A DNA stretch of 64,000 bases from NCBI GenBank assembly GCA_964057225.1, contig OZ059894.1, positions 22,350,476 to 22,414,475 on the forward strand. The letters are read 5' to 3'. The DNA is from Auanema rhodensis (Eukaryota; Nematoda; Chromadorea; Rhabditida; Rhabditidae). The position numbers were made by a program, and so were the translations under genes. Under the pieces are notes generated by a model. The model had not been told where the DNA came from. It ran no database searches and was given only the letters and a program-made list of their open reading frames with translations. Below are positions 1-10,178 of the stretch, one piece after another (position 1 is the stretch's first letter; every line of letters begins with the position of its first letter).

Positions 1-1078
1 ATCTACTTTTTGCTAAATTATTTTGAAATTTTTCGAAAAAATTTTTGTCAAAATGTTTTTTGAAGCAATGTTGAGTGTACATGGAAACTCAACATACACT
101 AATGCATCATTTTTCAAACGAACATAACTAATTTTTGTATCAAGCGTTTCTCAATGTAGTATAGTGCATTCGATGCGGATTTTTAAGCTGCGTCGATCTG
201 TGTTATCAAATTTGCGCTAGCTTAAAAATGCACCGAGATATCAACTGATATAAGTTCACACTTATATCCTCGATTTTCACCCTGAAGAATTAATTTTTTC
301 GTTGAATAACCTTGTCCATCGTCTTTGCCTTGAAAAATGAAATCTAAAAACATCTACTTTTTGCTAAATTATTATGAAATTCTTCGAAAAAATTTTTGTC
401 AAAATGTTTTTGGAAGCAATGTTGAGTGTACATGGAAACTCAACATACACTAATGCATCATTTTTCAAACGATCATAACTAATTTTTGTATTAAGCGTTT
501 CTCAATGTAGTATAGTGCATTCGATGCGGATTTTTAAGCTGCGTCGATCTGTGTTATCAGATTTGCGCTAGCTTAAAAATGCACCGAGATATCAACTGAT
601 ATAAGTTCACACTTATATCCTCGATTTTCACCCTGAAGAATTAATTTTTTCGTTGAATAACATTGTCCATCGTCTTTGCCTTGAAAAATGGAATCTAAAA
701 ACATCTACTTTTTGCTAAATTATTTTGAAATTTTTCGAAAAAATTTTTGTCAAAATGTTTTTGGAAGCAATGTTGAGTGTACATGGAAACTCAACACACA
801 CTAATGCATCATTTTTCAAACGATCATAACTATTTTTTGTATTAAGCGTTTCTCAATGTAGTATAGTGCATTCGATGCGGATTTTTAAGCTGCGTCGATC
901 TGTGTTATCAGATTTGCGCTAGCTTAAAAATGCACCGAGATATCAACTGATATAAGTTTACACTTATATCCTCGATTTTCACCCTGAAGAATTAATTTTC
1001 TCGTTGAATAACATTGTCCATCGTCTTTGCCTTGAAAAAAGAAATCTAAAAACATCTACTTTTTGCTAAATTATTTTG

Positions 1079-1099
1079 AAATTTTTCGAAAAAATTTTT
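1079..1099. other. A/T-tract palindrome TTTTTCGAAAAA (one per monomer)
   Basis: The 12-bp perfect palindrome TTTTTCGAAAAA (1082-1093 here) sits between an upstream AAA and a downstream run of six A and five T. It recurs in almost every monomer, every 351 bp. Clustered A-tracts usually curve DNA, and curvature is a common property of satellites packed into heterochromatin. Four of the array's single-base indels fall in the adjoining A6 or T5 run (near 21800, 25660, 27766 and 39001), consistent with replication slippage. A binding protein is not identifiable from sequence. Confidence 0.75.
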
Positions 1100-1120
1100 G
1101 TCAAAATGTTTTTGGAAGCA

Positions 1121-1148
1121 ATGTTGAGTGTACATGGAAACTCAACAT
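1121..1148. other. 8-bp inverted repeat, 12-nt loop
   Basis: ATGTTGAG at 1121-1128 and CTCAACAT at 1141-1148 are perfect reverse complements separated by TGTACATGGAAA, itself containing the palindrome TGTACA. An overlapping pair, AGTGTA (1127-1132) and TACACT (1148-1153), gives a competing stem. The common variant CTCAACACAC shortens the first stem to 7 bp and removes the second pairing's first base; the rarer CTCGACAT (near 2547, 3599 and 7811) breaks it. The element is otherwise nearly constant across the window. It could form a small cruciform or a transcript hairpin; no function is shown. Confidence 0.75.
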
Positions 1149-1231
1149 ACACTAATGCATCATTTTTCAAACGATCATAACTAATTTTTGTATTAAGCGT
1201 TTCTCAATGTAGTATAGTGCATTCGATGCGG

Positions 1232-1282
1232 ATTTTTAAGCTGCGTCGATCTGTGTTATCAGATTTGCGCTAGCTTAAAAAT
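1232..1282. other. 51-bp compound dyad, potential cruciform
   Basis: Outer arms ATTTTTAAGCT (1232-1242) and AGCTTAAAAAT (1272-1282) are perfect 11-bp reverse complements. Inside them GCG (1243-1245) pairs with CGC (1268-1270) past one bulged T, then a 3-by-3 internal mismatch, then ATCTG (1249-1253) pairs with CAGAT (1260-1264) around the loop TGTTAT. This is the largest dyad in the monomer and coincides with its G+C-richer part. Variants do fall in it: TTTTTGAGCT in domains C and D and AGCTTGAAAAT in domain F each leave a possible G-T pair, whereas CAAATTT in a few domain A copies and ACTTTTAAGCT near 4391 and 4742 disrupt pairing. It is a candidate binding or structural element only. Confidence 0.75.
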
Positions 1283-1299
1283 GCACCGAGATATCAACT

Positions 1300-1321
1300 G
1301 ATATAAGTTCACACTTATATC
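1300..1321. other. 22-bp perfect hairpin, 9-bp stem with TCAC loop
   Basis: GATATAAGT (1300-1308) and ACTTATATC (1313-1321) are perfect reverse complements around the 4-base loop TCAC. A second small dyad, ATATC-AACT-GATAT, lies directly upstream and shares the GATAT arm, so the two stems exclude each other. The commonest variant here, TCAC to TTAC, changes only the loop. Rarer stem variants are ACTTGTATC (domain D) and ATTTATATC (marker monomers at 12636, 17550, 19305, 21060 and 23518), which would leave G-T pairs, and ACTTATTTC (10444, 14305) and ACTTACATC (60629), which would not. Confidence 0.75.
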
Positions 1322-2457
1322 CTCGATTTTCACCCTGAAGAATTAATTTTTTCGTTGAATAACATTGTCCATCGTCTTTGCCTTAAAAAAAGGAATCTAA
1401 AAACATCTACTTTTTGCTAAATTATTTTGAAATTTTTCGAAAAAATTTTTGTCAAAATGTTTTTGGAAGCAATGTTGAGTGTACATGGAAACTCAACATA
1501 CACTAATGCATCATTTTTCAAACGATCATAACTAATTTGTGTATTAAGCGTTTCTCAATGTAGTATAGTGCATTCGATGCGGATTTTTAAGCTGCGTCGA
1601 TCTGTGTTATCAGATTTGCGCTAGCTTAAAAATGCACCGAGATATCAACTGATATAAGTTCACACTTATATCCTCGATTTTCACCCTGAAGAATTAATTT
1701 TTTCGTTGAATAACATTGTCTATCGTCTTTGCTTTGAAAATTGGAATCTAAAAACATCTACTTTTTGCTAAATTATTTTGAAATTTTTCGAAAAAATTTT
1801 TGTCAAAATGTTTTTTGAAGCAATGTTGAGTGTACATGGAAACTCAACATACACTAATGCATCATTTTTCAAACGAACATAACTAATTTTTGTATCAAGC
1901 GTTTCTCAATGTAGTATAGTGCATTCGATGCGGATTTTTAAGCTGCGTCGATCTGTGTTATCAAATTTGCGCTAGCTTAAAAATGCACCGAGATATCAAC
2001 TGATATAAGTTCACACTTATATCCTCGATTTTCACCCTGAAGAATTAATTTTTTCGTTGAATAACATTGTCCATCGTCTTTGCCTTAAAAACAGGAATCT
2101 AAAAACATCTACTTTTTGCTAAATTATTATGAAATTCTTCGAAAAAATTTTTGTCAAAATGTTTTTGGAAGCAATGTTGAGTGTACATGGAAACTCAACA
2201 TACACTAATGCATCATTTTTCAAACGATCATAACTAATTTTTGTATTAAGCGTTTCTCAATGTAGTATAGTGCATTCGATGCGGATTTTTAAGCTGCGTC
2301 GATCTGTGTTATCAGATTTGCGCTAGCTTAAAAATGCACCGAGATATCAACTGATATAAGTTCACACTTATATCCTCGATTTTCACCCTGAAGAAATAAT
2401 TTTTTCGTTGAATAACATTGTCCATCGTCTTTGCCTTGAAAAAAGGAATCTAAAAAC

Positions 2458-4563
2458 ATCTACTTTTTGCTGAATTATTTTGAAATTTTTCGAAAAAATT
2501 TTTGTCAAAATGTTTTTGGAAGCAATGTTGAGTGTACATGGAAACTCGACATACACTAATGCATCATTTTTCAAACGAACATAACTAATTTTTGTATCAA
2601 GCGTTTCTCAATGTAGTATAGTGCATTCGATGCGGATTTTTAAGCTGCGTCGATCTGTGTTATCAAATTTGCGCTAGCTTAAAAATGCCCCGAGATATCA
2701 ACTGATATAAGTTCACACTTATATCCTCGATTTTCACCCTGAAGAATTAATTTTTTCGTTGAATAACATTGTCCATCGTCTTTGCCTTAAAAACAGGAGT
2801 CTAAAAACATCTACTTTTTGCTAAATTATTATGAAATTTTTCGAAAAAATTTTTGTCAAAATGTTTTTGGAAGCAATGTTGAGTGTACATGGAAACTCAA
2901 CATACACTAATGCATCATTTTTCAAACGATCATAACTAATTTTTGTATTAAGCGTTTCTCAATGTAGTATAGTGCATTCGATGCGGATTTTTAAGCTGCG
3001 TTGATCTGTGTTATCAGATTTGCGCTAGCTTAAAAATGCACCGAGATATCAACTGATATAAGTTCACACTTATATCCTCGATTTTCACCCTGAAGAATTA
3101 ATTTTTTCGTTGAATAACATTGTCCATCGTCTTTGCCTTGAAAAAAGGAATCTAAAAACATCTACTTTTTGCTGAATTATTTTGAAATTTTTCGAAAAAA
3201 TTTTTGTCAAAATGTTTTTGGAAGCAATGTTGAGTGTACATGGAAACTCAACATACACTAATGCATCATTTTTCAAACGATCATAACTAATTTTTGTATC
3301 AAACGTTTCTCAATGTAGTATTGTGCATTCGATGCGGATTTTTAAGCTGCGTCGATCTCTGTTATCAGATTTGCGCTAGCTTAAAAAAGCACCGAGATAT
3401 CAACTGATATAAGTTCACACTTATATCCTCGATTTTCATCCTGAAGAATTAATTTTTTCGTTGAATAACATTGTCCATCGTCTTTGCCTTGAAAAAAGGA
3501 ATCTAAAAACATCTACTTTTTGCTGAATTATTTTGAAATTTTTCGAAAAAATTTTTGTCAAAATGTTTTTGGAAGCAATGTTGAGTGTACATGGAAACTC
3601 GACATACACTAATGCATCATTTTTCAAACGAACATAACTAATTTTTGTATCAAGCGTTTCTCAATGTAGTATAGTGCATTCGATGCGGATTTTTAAGCTG
3701 CGTCGATCTGTGTTATCAAATTTGCGCTAGCTTAAAAATGCACCGAGATATCAACTGATATAAGTTCACACTTATATCCTCGATTTTCACCCTGAAGAAT
3801 TAATTTTTTCGTTGAATAACATTGTCCATCGTCTTTGCCTTAAAAACAGGAGTCTAAAAACATCTACTTTTTGCTAAATTATTATGAAATTTTTCGAAAA
3901 AATTTTTGTCAAAATGTTTTTGGAAGCAATGTTGAGTGTACATGGAAACTCAACATACACTAATGCATCATTTTTCAAACGATCATAACTAATTTTTGTA
4001 TTAAGCGTTTCTCAATGTAGTATAGTGCATTCGATGCGGATTTTTAAGCTGCGTTGATCTGTGTTATCAGATTTGCGCTAGCTTAAAAATGCACCGAGAT
4101 ATCAACTGATATAAGTTCACACTTATATCCTCGATTTTCACCCTGAAGAATTAATTTTTTCGTTGAATAACATTGTCCATCGTCTTTGCCTTGAAAAAAG
4201 GAATCTAAAAACATCTACTTTTTGCTGAATTATTTTGAAATTTTTCGAAAAAATTTTTGTCAAAATGTTTTTGGAAGCAATGTTGAGTGTACATGGAAAC
4301 TCAACATACACTAATGCATCATTTTTCAAACGATCATAACTAATTTTTGTATCAAACGTTTCTCAATGTAGTATAGTGCATTCGATGCGGACTTTTAAGC
4401 TGCGTCGATCTGTGTTATCAGATTTGCGCTAGCTTAAAAATGCACCGAGATATCAACTGATATAAGTTCACACTTATATCCTCGATTTTCACCCTGAAGA
4501 ATTAATTTTTTCGTTGAATAACATTGTCCATCGTCTTTGCCTTGAAAAAAGGAATCTAAAAAC
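2458..4563. repeat. Tandem 3-mer HOR (1053 bp x 2)
   Basis: Monomers at 2458, 2809 and 3160 are followed by counterparts at 3511, 3862 and 4213. Shared linked markers are CTCGACATAC with CAAACGAACAT and CAAATTTGCG in the first monomer, AACAGGAGTC in its linker, TTATTATGAAATTTTTCG and GCGTTGATC in the second, and CTGAATT with TATCAAACG in the third. The third monomers differ: 3160-3510 has the TAGTATTG, ATCTCTG and AAAAAAGCACC set, while 4213-4563 has GGACTTTTAAG, shared with the next monomer at 4564. Confidence 0.8.
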
Positions 4564-5616
4564 ATCTACTTTTTGCTGAATTATTTTGAAATTTTTCGAA
4601 AAAATTTTTGTCAAAATGTTTTTGGAAGCAATGTTGAGTGTACATGGAAACTCAACATACACTAATGCATCATTTTTCAAACGATCATAACTAATTTTTG
4701 TATTAAGCGTTTCTCAATGTAGTATAGTGCATTCGATGCGGACTTTTAAGCTGCGTCGATCTGTGTTATCAGATTTGCGCTAGCTTAAAAATGCACCGAG
4801 ATATCAACTGATATAAGTTTACACTTATATCCTCGATTTTCACCCTGAAGAATTAATTTTTTCGTTGAATAACATTGTCCATCGTCTTTGCCTTGAAAAA
4901 TGGAATCTAAAAACATCTACTTTTTGCTAAATTATTTTGAAATTTTTCGAAAAAATTTTTGTCAAAATGTTTTTGGAAGCAATGTTGAGTGTACATGGAA
5001 ACTCAACACACACTAATGCATCATTTTTCAAACGATCATAACTAATTTGTGTATTAAGCGTTTCTCAATGTAGTATAGTGCATTCGATGCGGATTTTTAA
5101 GCTGCGTCGATCTGTGTTATCAGATTTGCGCTAGCTTAAAAATGCACCGAGATATCAACTGATATAAGTTCACACTTATATCCTCGATTTTCACCCTGAA
5201 GAATTAATTTTTTCGTTGAATAACATTGTCCATCGTCTTTGCCTTAAAAAATGGAATCTGAAAACATCTACTTTTTGCTAAATTATTTTGAAATTTTTCG
5301 AAAAAATTTTTGTCAAAATGTTTTTGGAAGCAATGTTGAGTGTACATGGAAACTCAACATACACTAATGCATCATTTTTCAAACGATCATAACTAATTTG
5401 TGTATTAAGCGTTTCTCAATGTAGTATAGTGCATTCGATGCGGATTTTTAAGCTGCGTCGATCTGTGTTATCAGATTTGCGCTAGCTTAAAAATGCACCG
5501 AGATATCAACTGATATAAGTTCACACTTATATCCTCGATTTTCACCCTGAAGAATTAATTTTTTCGTTGAATAACATTGTCCATCGTCTTTGCCTTAAAA
5601 AAAGGAATCTAAAAAC

Positions 5617-6668
5617 ATCTACTTTTTGCTAAATTATTTTGAAATTTTTCGAAAAAATTTTTGTCAAAATGTTTTTGGAAGCAATGTTGAGTGTACATGG
5701 AAACTCAACACACACTAATGCATCATTTTTCAAACGATCATAACTAATTTTTGTATTAAGCGTTTCTCAATGTAGTATAGTGCATTCGATGCGGATTTTT
5801 AAGCTGCGTCGATCTGTGTTATCAGATTTGCGCTAGCTTAAAAATGCACCGAGATATCAACTGATATAAGTTTACACTTATATCCTCGATTTTCACCCTG
5901 AAGAATTAATTTTCTCGTTGAATAACATTGTCCATCGTCTTTGCCTTGAAAAAAGAAATCTAAAAACATCTACTTTTTGCTAAATTATTTTGAAATTTTT
6001 CGAAAAAATTTTTGTCAAAATGTTTTTGAAGCAATGTTGAGTGTACATGGAAACTCAACATACACTAATGCATCATTTTTCAAACGATCATAACTAATTT
6101 TTGTATTAAGCGTTTCTCAATGTAGTATAGTGCATTCGATGCGGATTTTTAAGCTGCGTCGATCTGTGTTATCAGATTTGCGCTAGCTTAAAAATGCACC
6201 GAGATATCAACTGATATAAGTTCACACTTATATCCTCGATTTTCACCCTGAAGAATTAATTTTTTCGTTGAATAACATTGTCCATCGTCTTTGCCTTAAA
6301 AAAAGGAATCTAAAAACATCTACTTTTTGCTAAATTATTTTGAAATTTTTCGAAAAAATTTTTGTCAAAATGTTTTTGGAAGCAATGTTGAGTGTACATG
6401 GAAACTCAACATACACTAATGCATCATTTTTCAAACGATCATAACTAATTTGTGTATTAAGCGTTTCTCAATGTAGTATAGTGCATTCGATGCGGATTTT
6501 TAAGCTGCGTCGATCTGTGTTATCAGATTTGCGCTAGCTTAAAAATGCACCGAGATATCAACTGATATAAGTTCACACTTATATCCTCGATTTTCACCCT
6601 GAAGAATTAATTTTTTCGTTGAATAACATTGTCTATCGTCTTTGCTTTGAAAATTGGAATCTAAAAAC
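5617..6668. repeat. Three-monomer block, copy 2 of a 14-monomer spacing
   Basis: Counterpart of 703-1755, with TTTTCTCGTTG at 5914 and TGTCTATCGTC at 6634. It is one base shorter because the middle monomer reads TTTTTGAAGC near 6028. Downstream order differs: the monomer at 6669 resembles the one at 2107, not the one at 1756, so the duplication is interrupted there. The GCTTTGAAAATTGG linker appears again at about 7350, two monomers on, showing a further local dimer duplication. Confidence 0.85.
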
Positions 6669-9600
6669 ATCTACTTTTTGCTAAATTATTATGAAATTCT
6701 TCGAAAAAATTTTTGTCAAAATGTTTTTGGAAGCAATGTTGAGTGTACATGGAAACTCAACATACACTAATGCATCATTTTTCAAACGATCATAACTAAT
6801 TTTTGTATTAAGCGTTTCTCAATGTAGTATAGTGCATTCGATGCGGATTTTCAAGCTGCGTCGATCTGTGTTATCAGATTTGCGCTAGCTTAAAAATGCA
6901 CCGAGATATCAACTGATATAAGTTCACACTTATATCCTCGATTTTCACCCTGAAGAATTAATTTTTTCGTTGAATAACATTGTCCATCGTCTTTGCCTTG
7001 AAAAAAGGAATCTAAAAACATCTACTTTTTGCTAAATTATTTTGAAATTTTTCGAAAAAATTTTTGTCAAAATGTTTTTGGAAGCAATGTTGAGTGTACA
7101 TGGAAACTCAACATACACTAATGCATCATTTTTCAAACGATCATAACTAATTTGTGTATTAAGCGTTTCTCAATGTAGTATAGTGCATTCGATGCGGATT
7201 TTTAAGCTGCGTCGATCTGTGTTATCAGATTTGCGCTAGCTTAAAAATGCACCGAGATATCAACTGATATAAGTTCACACTTATATCCTCGATTTTCACC
7301 CTGAAGAATTAATTTTTTCGTTGAATAACATTGTCTATCGTCTTTGCTTTGAAAATTGGAATCTAAAAACATCTACTTTTTGCTAAATTATTATGAAATT
7401 CTTCGAAAAAATTTTTGTCAAAATGTTTTTGGAAGCAATGTTGAGTGTACATGGAAACTCAACATACACTAATGCATCATTTTTCAAACGATCATAACTA
7501 ATTTTTGTATTAAGCGTTTCTCAATGTAGTATAGTGCATTCGATGCGGATTTTTAAGCTGCGTCGATCTGTGTTATCAGATTTGCGCTAGCTTAAAAATG
7601 CACCGAGATATCAACTGATATAAGTTCACACTTATATCCTCGATTTTCACCCTGAAGAATTAATTTTTTCGTTGAATAACATTGTCCATCGTCTTTGCCT
7701 TGAAAAAAGGAATCTAAAAACATCTACTTTTTGCTGAATTATTTTGAAATTTTTCGAAAAAATTTTTGTCAAAATGTTTTTGGAAGCAATGTTGAGTGTA
7801 CATGGAAACTCGACATACACTAATGCATCATTTTTCAAACGAACATAACTAATTTTTGTATCAAGCGTTTCTCAATGTAGTATAGTGCATTCGATGCGGA
7901 TTTTTAAGCTGCGTCGATCTGTGTTATCAAATTTGCGCTAGCTTAAAAATGCACCGAGATATCAACTGATATAAGTTCACACTTATATCCTCGATTTTCA
8001 CCCTGAAGAATTAATTTTTTCGTTGAATAACATTGTCCATCGTCTTTGCCTTGAAAAATGGAATCTAAAAACATCTACTTTTTGCTAAATTATTTTGAAA
8101 TTTTTCGAAAAAATTTTTGTCAAAATGTTTTTGGAAGCAATGTTGAGTGTACATGGAAATTCAACACACACTAATGCATCATTTTTCAAACGATCATAAC
8201 TAATTTGTGTATTAAGCGTTTCTCAATGTAGTATAGTGCATTCGATGCGGATTTTTAAGCTGCGTCGATCTGTGTTATCAGATTTGCGCTAGCTTAAAAA
8301 TGCACCGAGATATCAACTGATATAAGTTCACACTTATATCCTCGATTTTCACCCTGAAGAATTAATTTTTTCGTTGAATAACATTGTCCATCGTCTTTGC
8401 CTTAAAAAATGGAATCTGAAAACATCTACTTTTTGCTAAATTATTTTGAAATTTTTCGAAAAAATTTTTGTCAAAATGTTTTTGGAAGCAATGTTGAGTG
8501 TACATGGAAACTCAACACACACTAATGCATCATTTTTCAAACGATCATAACTAATTTGTGTATTAAGCGTTTCTCAATGTAGTATAGTGCATTCGATGCG
8601 GATTTTTAAGCTGCGTCGATCTGTGTTATCAGATTTGCGCTAGCTTAAAAATGCACCGAGATATCAACTGATATAAGTTCACACTTATATCCTCGATTTT
8701 CACCCTGAAGAATTAATTTTTTCGTTGAATAACATTGTCCATCGTCTTTGCCTTAAAAAAAGGAATCTAAAAACATCTACTTTTTGCTAAATTATTTTGA
8801 AATTTTTCGAAAAAATTTTTGTCAAAATGTTTTTGGAAGCAATGTTGAGTGTACATGGAAACTCAACATACACTAATGCATCATTTTTCAAACGATCATA
8901 ACTAATTTTTGTATCAAACGTTTCTCAATGTAGTATAGTGCATTCGATGCGGATTTTTAAGCTGCGTCGATCTGTGTTATCAGATTTGCGCTAGCTTAAA
9001 AATGCACCGAGATATCAACTGATATAAGTTCACACTTATATCCTCGATTTTCACCCTGAAGAATTAATTTTTTCGTTGAATAACATTGTCCATCGTCTTT
9101 GCCTTAGAAAAAGGAATCTAAAAACATCTACTTTTTGCTAAATTATTTTGAAATTTTTCGAAAAAATTTTTGTCAAAATGTTTTTGGAAGCAATGTTGAG
9201 TGTACATGGAAACTCAACATACACTAATGCATCATTTTTCAAACGATCATAACTAATTTTTGTATCAAACGTTTCTCAATGTAGTATAGTGCATTCGATG
9301 CGGATTTTTAAGCTGCGTCGATCTGTGTTATCAGATTTGCGCTAGCTTAAAAATGCACCGAGATATCAACTGATATAAGTTCACACTTATATCCTCGATT
9401 TTCACCCTGAAGAATTAATTTTTTCGTTGAATAACATTGTCCATCGTCTTTGCCTTGAAAAAAGGAATCTAAAAACATCTACTTTTTGCTGAATTATTTT
9501 GAAATTTTTCGAAAAAATTTTTGTCAAAATGTTTTTGGAAGCAATGTTGAGTGTACATGGAAACTCAACATACACTAATGCATCATTTTTCAAACGATCA

Positions 9601-10178
9601 TAACTAATTTTTGTATTAAGCGTTTCTCAATGTAGTATAGTGCATTCGATGCGGATTTTTAAGCTGCGTTGATCTGTGTTATCAGATTTGCGCTAGCTTA
9701 AAAATGCACCGAGATATCAACTGATATAAGTTCACACTTATATCCTCGATTTTCACCCTGAAGAATTAATTTTTTCGTTGAATAACATTGTCCATCGTCT
9801 TTGCCTTGAAAAATGGAATCTAAAAACATCTACTTTTTGCTAAATTATTTTGAAATTTTTCGAAAAAATTTTTGTCAAAATGTTTTTGGAAGCAATGTTG
9901 AGTGTACATGGAAACTCAACACACACTAATGCATCATTTTTCAAACGATCATAACTAATTTGTGTATTAAGCGTTTCTCAATGTAGTATAGTGCATTCGA
10001 TGCGGATTTTTAAGCTGCGTCGATCTGTGTTATCAGATTTGCGCTAGCTTAAAAATGCACCGAGATATCAACTGATATAAGTTCACACTTATATCCTCGA
10101 TTTTCACCCTGAAGAATTAATTTTTTCGTTGAATAACATTGTCCATCGTCTTTGCCTTGAAAAAAGGAATCTAAAAAC

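Larger units (their letters stand above)
1054..1404. repeat. Representative satellite monomer, 351 bp
   Basis: This copy is close to the majority sequence and serves as the reference for monomer anatomy. In order it holds an ATCTAC start followed by TTTTTGCTAAATT, a TTTTTCGAAAAA palindrome inside a run of A- and T-tracts (about monomer positions 26-46), an 8-bp inverted repeat (68-95), an A/T-rich stretch with CAAACGATCATAACTAA, a G+C-richer centre starting at GCATTCGATGCGG, a 51-bp compound dyad (179-229), a 22-bp hairpin (247-268), a little-varying CCTCGATTTTCACCCTGAAG block and a variable A-rich linker. Twelve CpG are present where base composition predicts about 8.6. The length is divisible by three, so each strand keeps the same reading frames from copy to copy. 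No obvious internal duplication into half-monomers was found by eye. Confidence 0.95.
703..1755. repeat. Three-monomer block, copy 1 of a 14-monomer spacing
   Basis: These three monomers carry a linked marker set: ACTCAACACACAC, then TTTTCTCGTTG at 1000 and AAAAGAAATC, then TGTCTATCGTC at 1721 with GCTTTGAAAATTGG. The same order recurs at 5617-6668. The TCTCG marker is 4914 bp downstream, exactly 14 monomers; the later CTATCG marker is 4913 bp downstream because of the one-base loss near 6028. This is direct evidence for a long-range duplication of monomer order. Confidence 0.85.
1..8072. repeat. Satellite domain A, mixed short HOR blocks
   Basis: Twenty-three monomers with no single clean period. 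Markers are TTATTATGAAATTCTTCG (near 374, 2129, 6691 and 7393), CAAACGAACAT with CAAATTTGCG (monomers at 1, 1756, 2458, 3511 and 7722), and CTGAATT in place of CTAAATT. The two-monomer block 1-702 recurs at 1756-2457 (five monomers apart), and 2107-2808 recurs at 7371-8072 (fifteen apart). One base is lost near 6028 (TTTTTGAAGC). The domain holds nothing but satellite. Its boundary with domain B is a matter of marker frequency, not a physical break. Confidence 0.8.

Noticed and set aside
1219-1232. RNA polymerase III B-box-like TTCGATGC
   Set aside because: It shares TTCGANNC with the B box, but no A box lies at a suitable distance upstream, no tRNA-like cloverleaf can be built, and the small palindrome GCAT-TCG-ATGC explains the match equally well.
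1349-1366. CENP-B-box-like sequence (TTTCGTTGAATAACATT)
   Set aside because: The first half matches TTCGTTG and the central A of the core nTTCGnnnnAnnCGGGn, but the required CGGG is ACAT here. The GTTGAAAAACATTG variant in domain E does not restore it. Five of nine core positions is not enough to call a site.
1054-1404. Origin of the monomer as a dimer of a roughly 175-bp unit
   Set aside because: Comparing the two halves by eye gives only short matches (for example AATGCATCA and AATGCACC) at an offset that is not half the monomer. No consistent half-monomer alignment was found.
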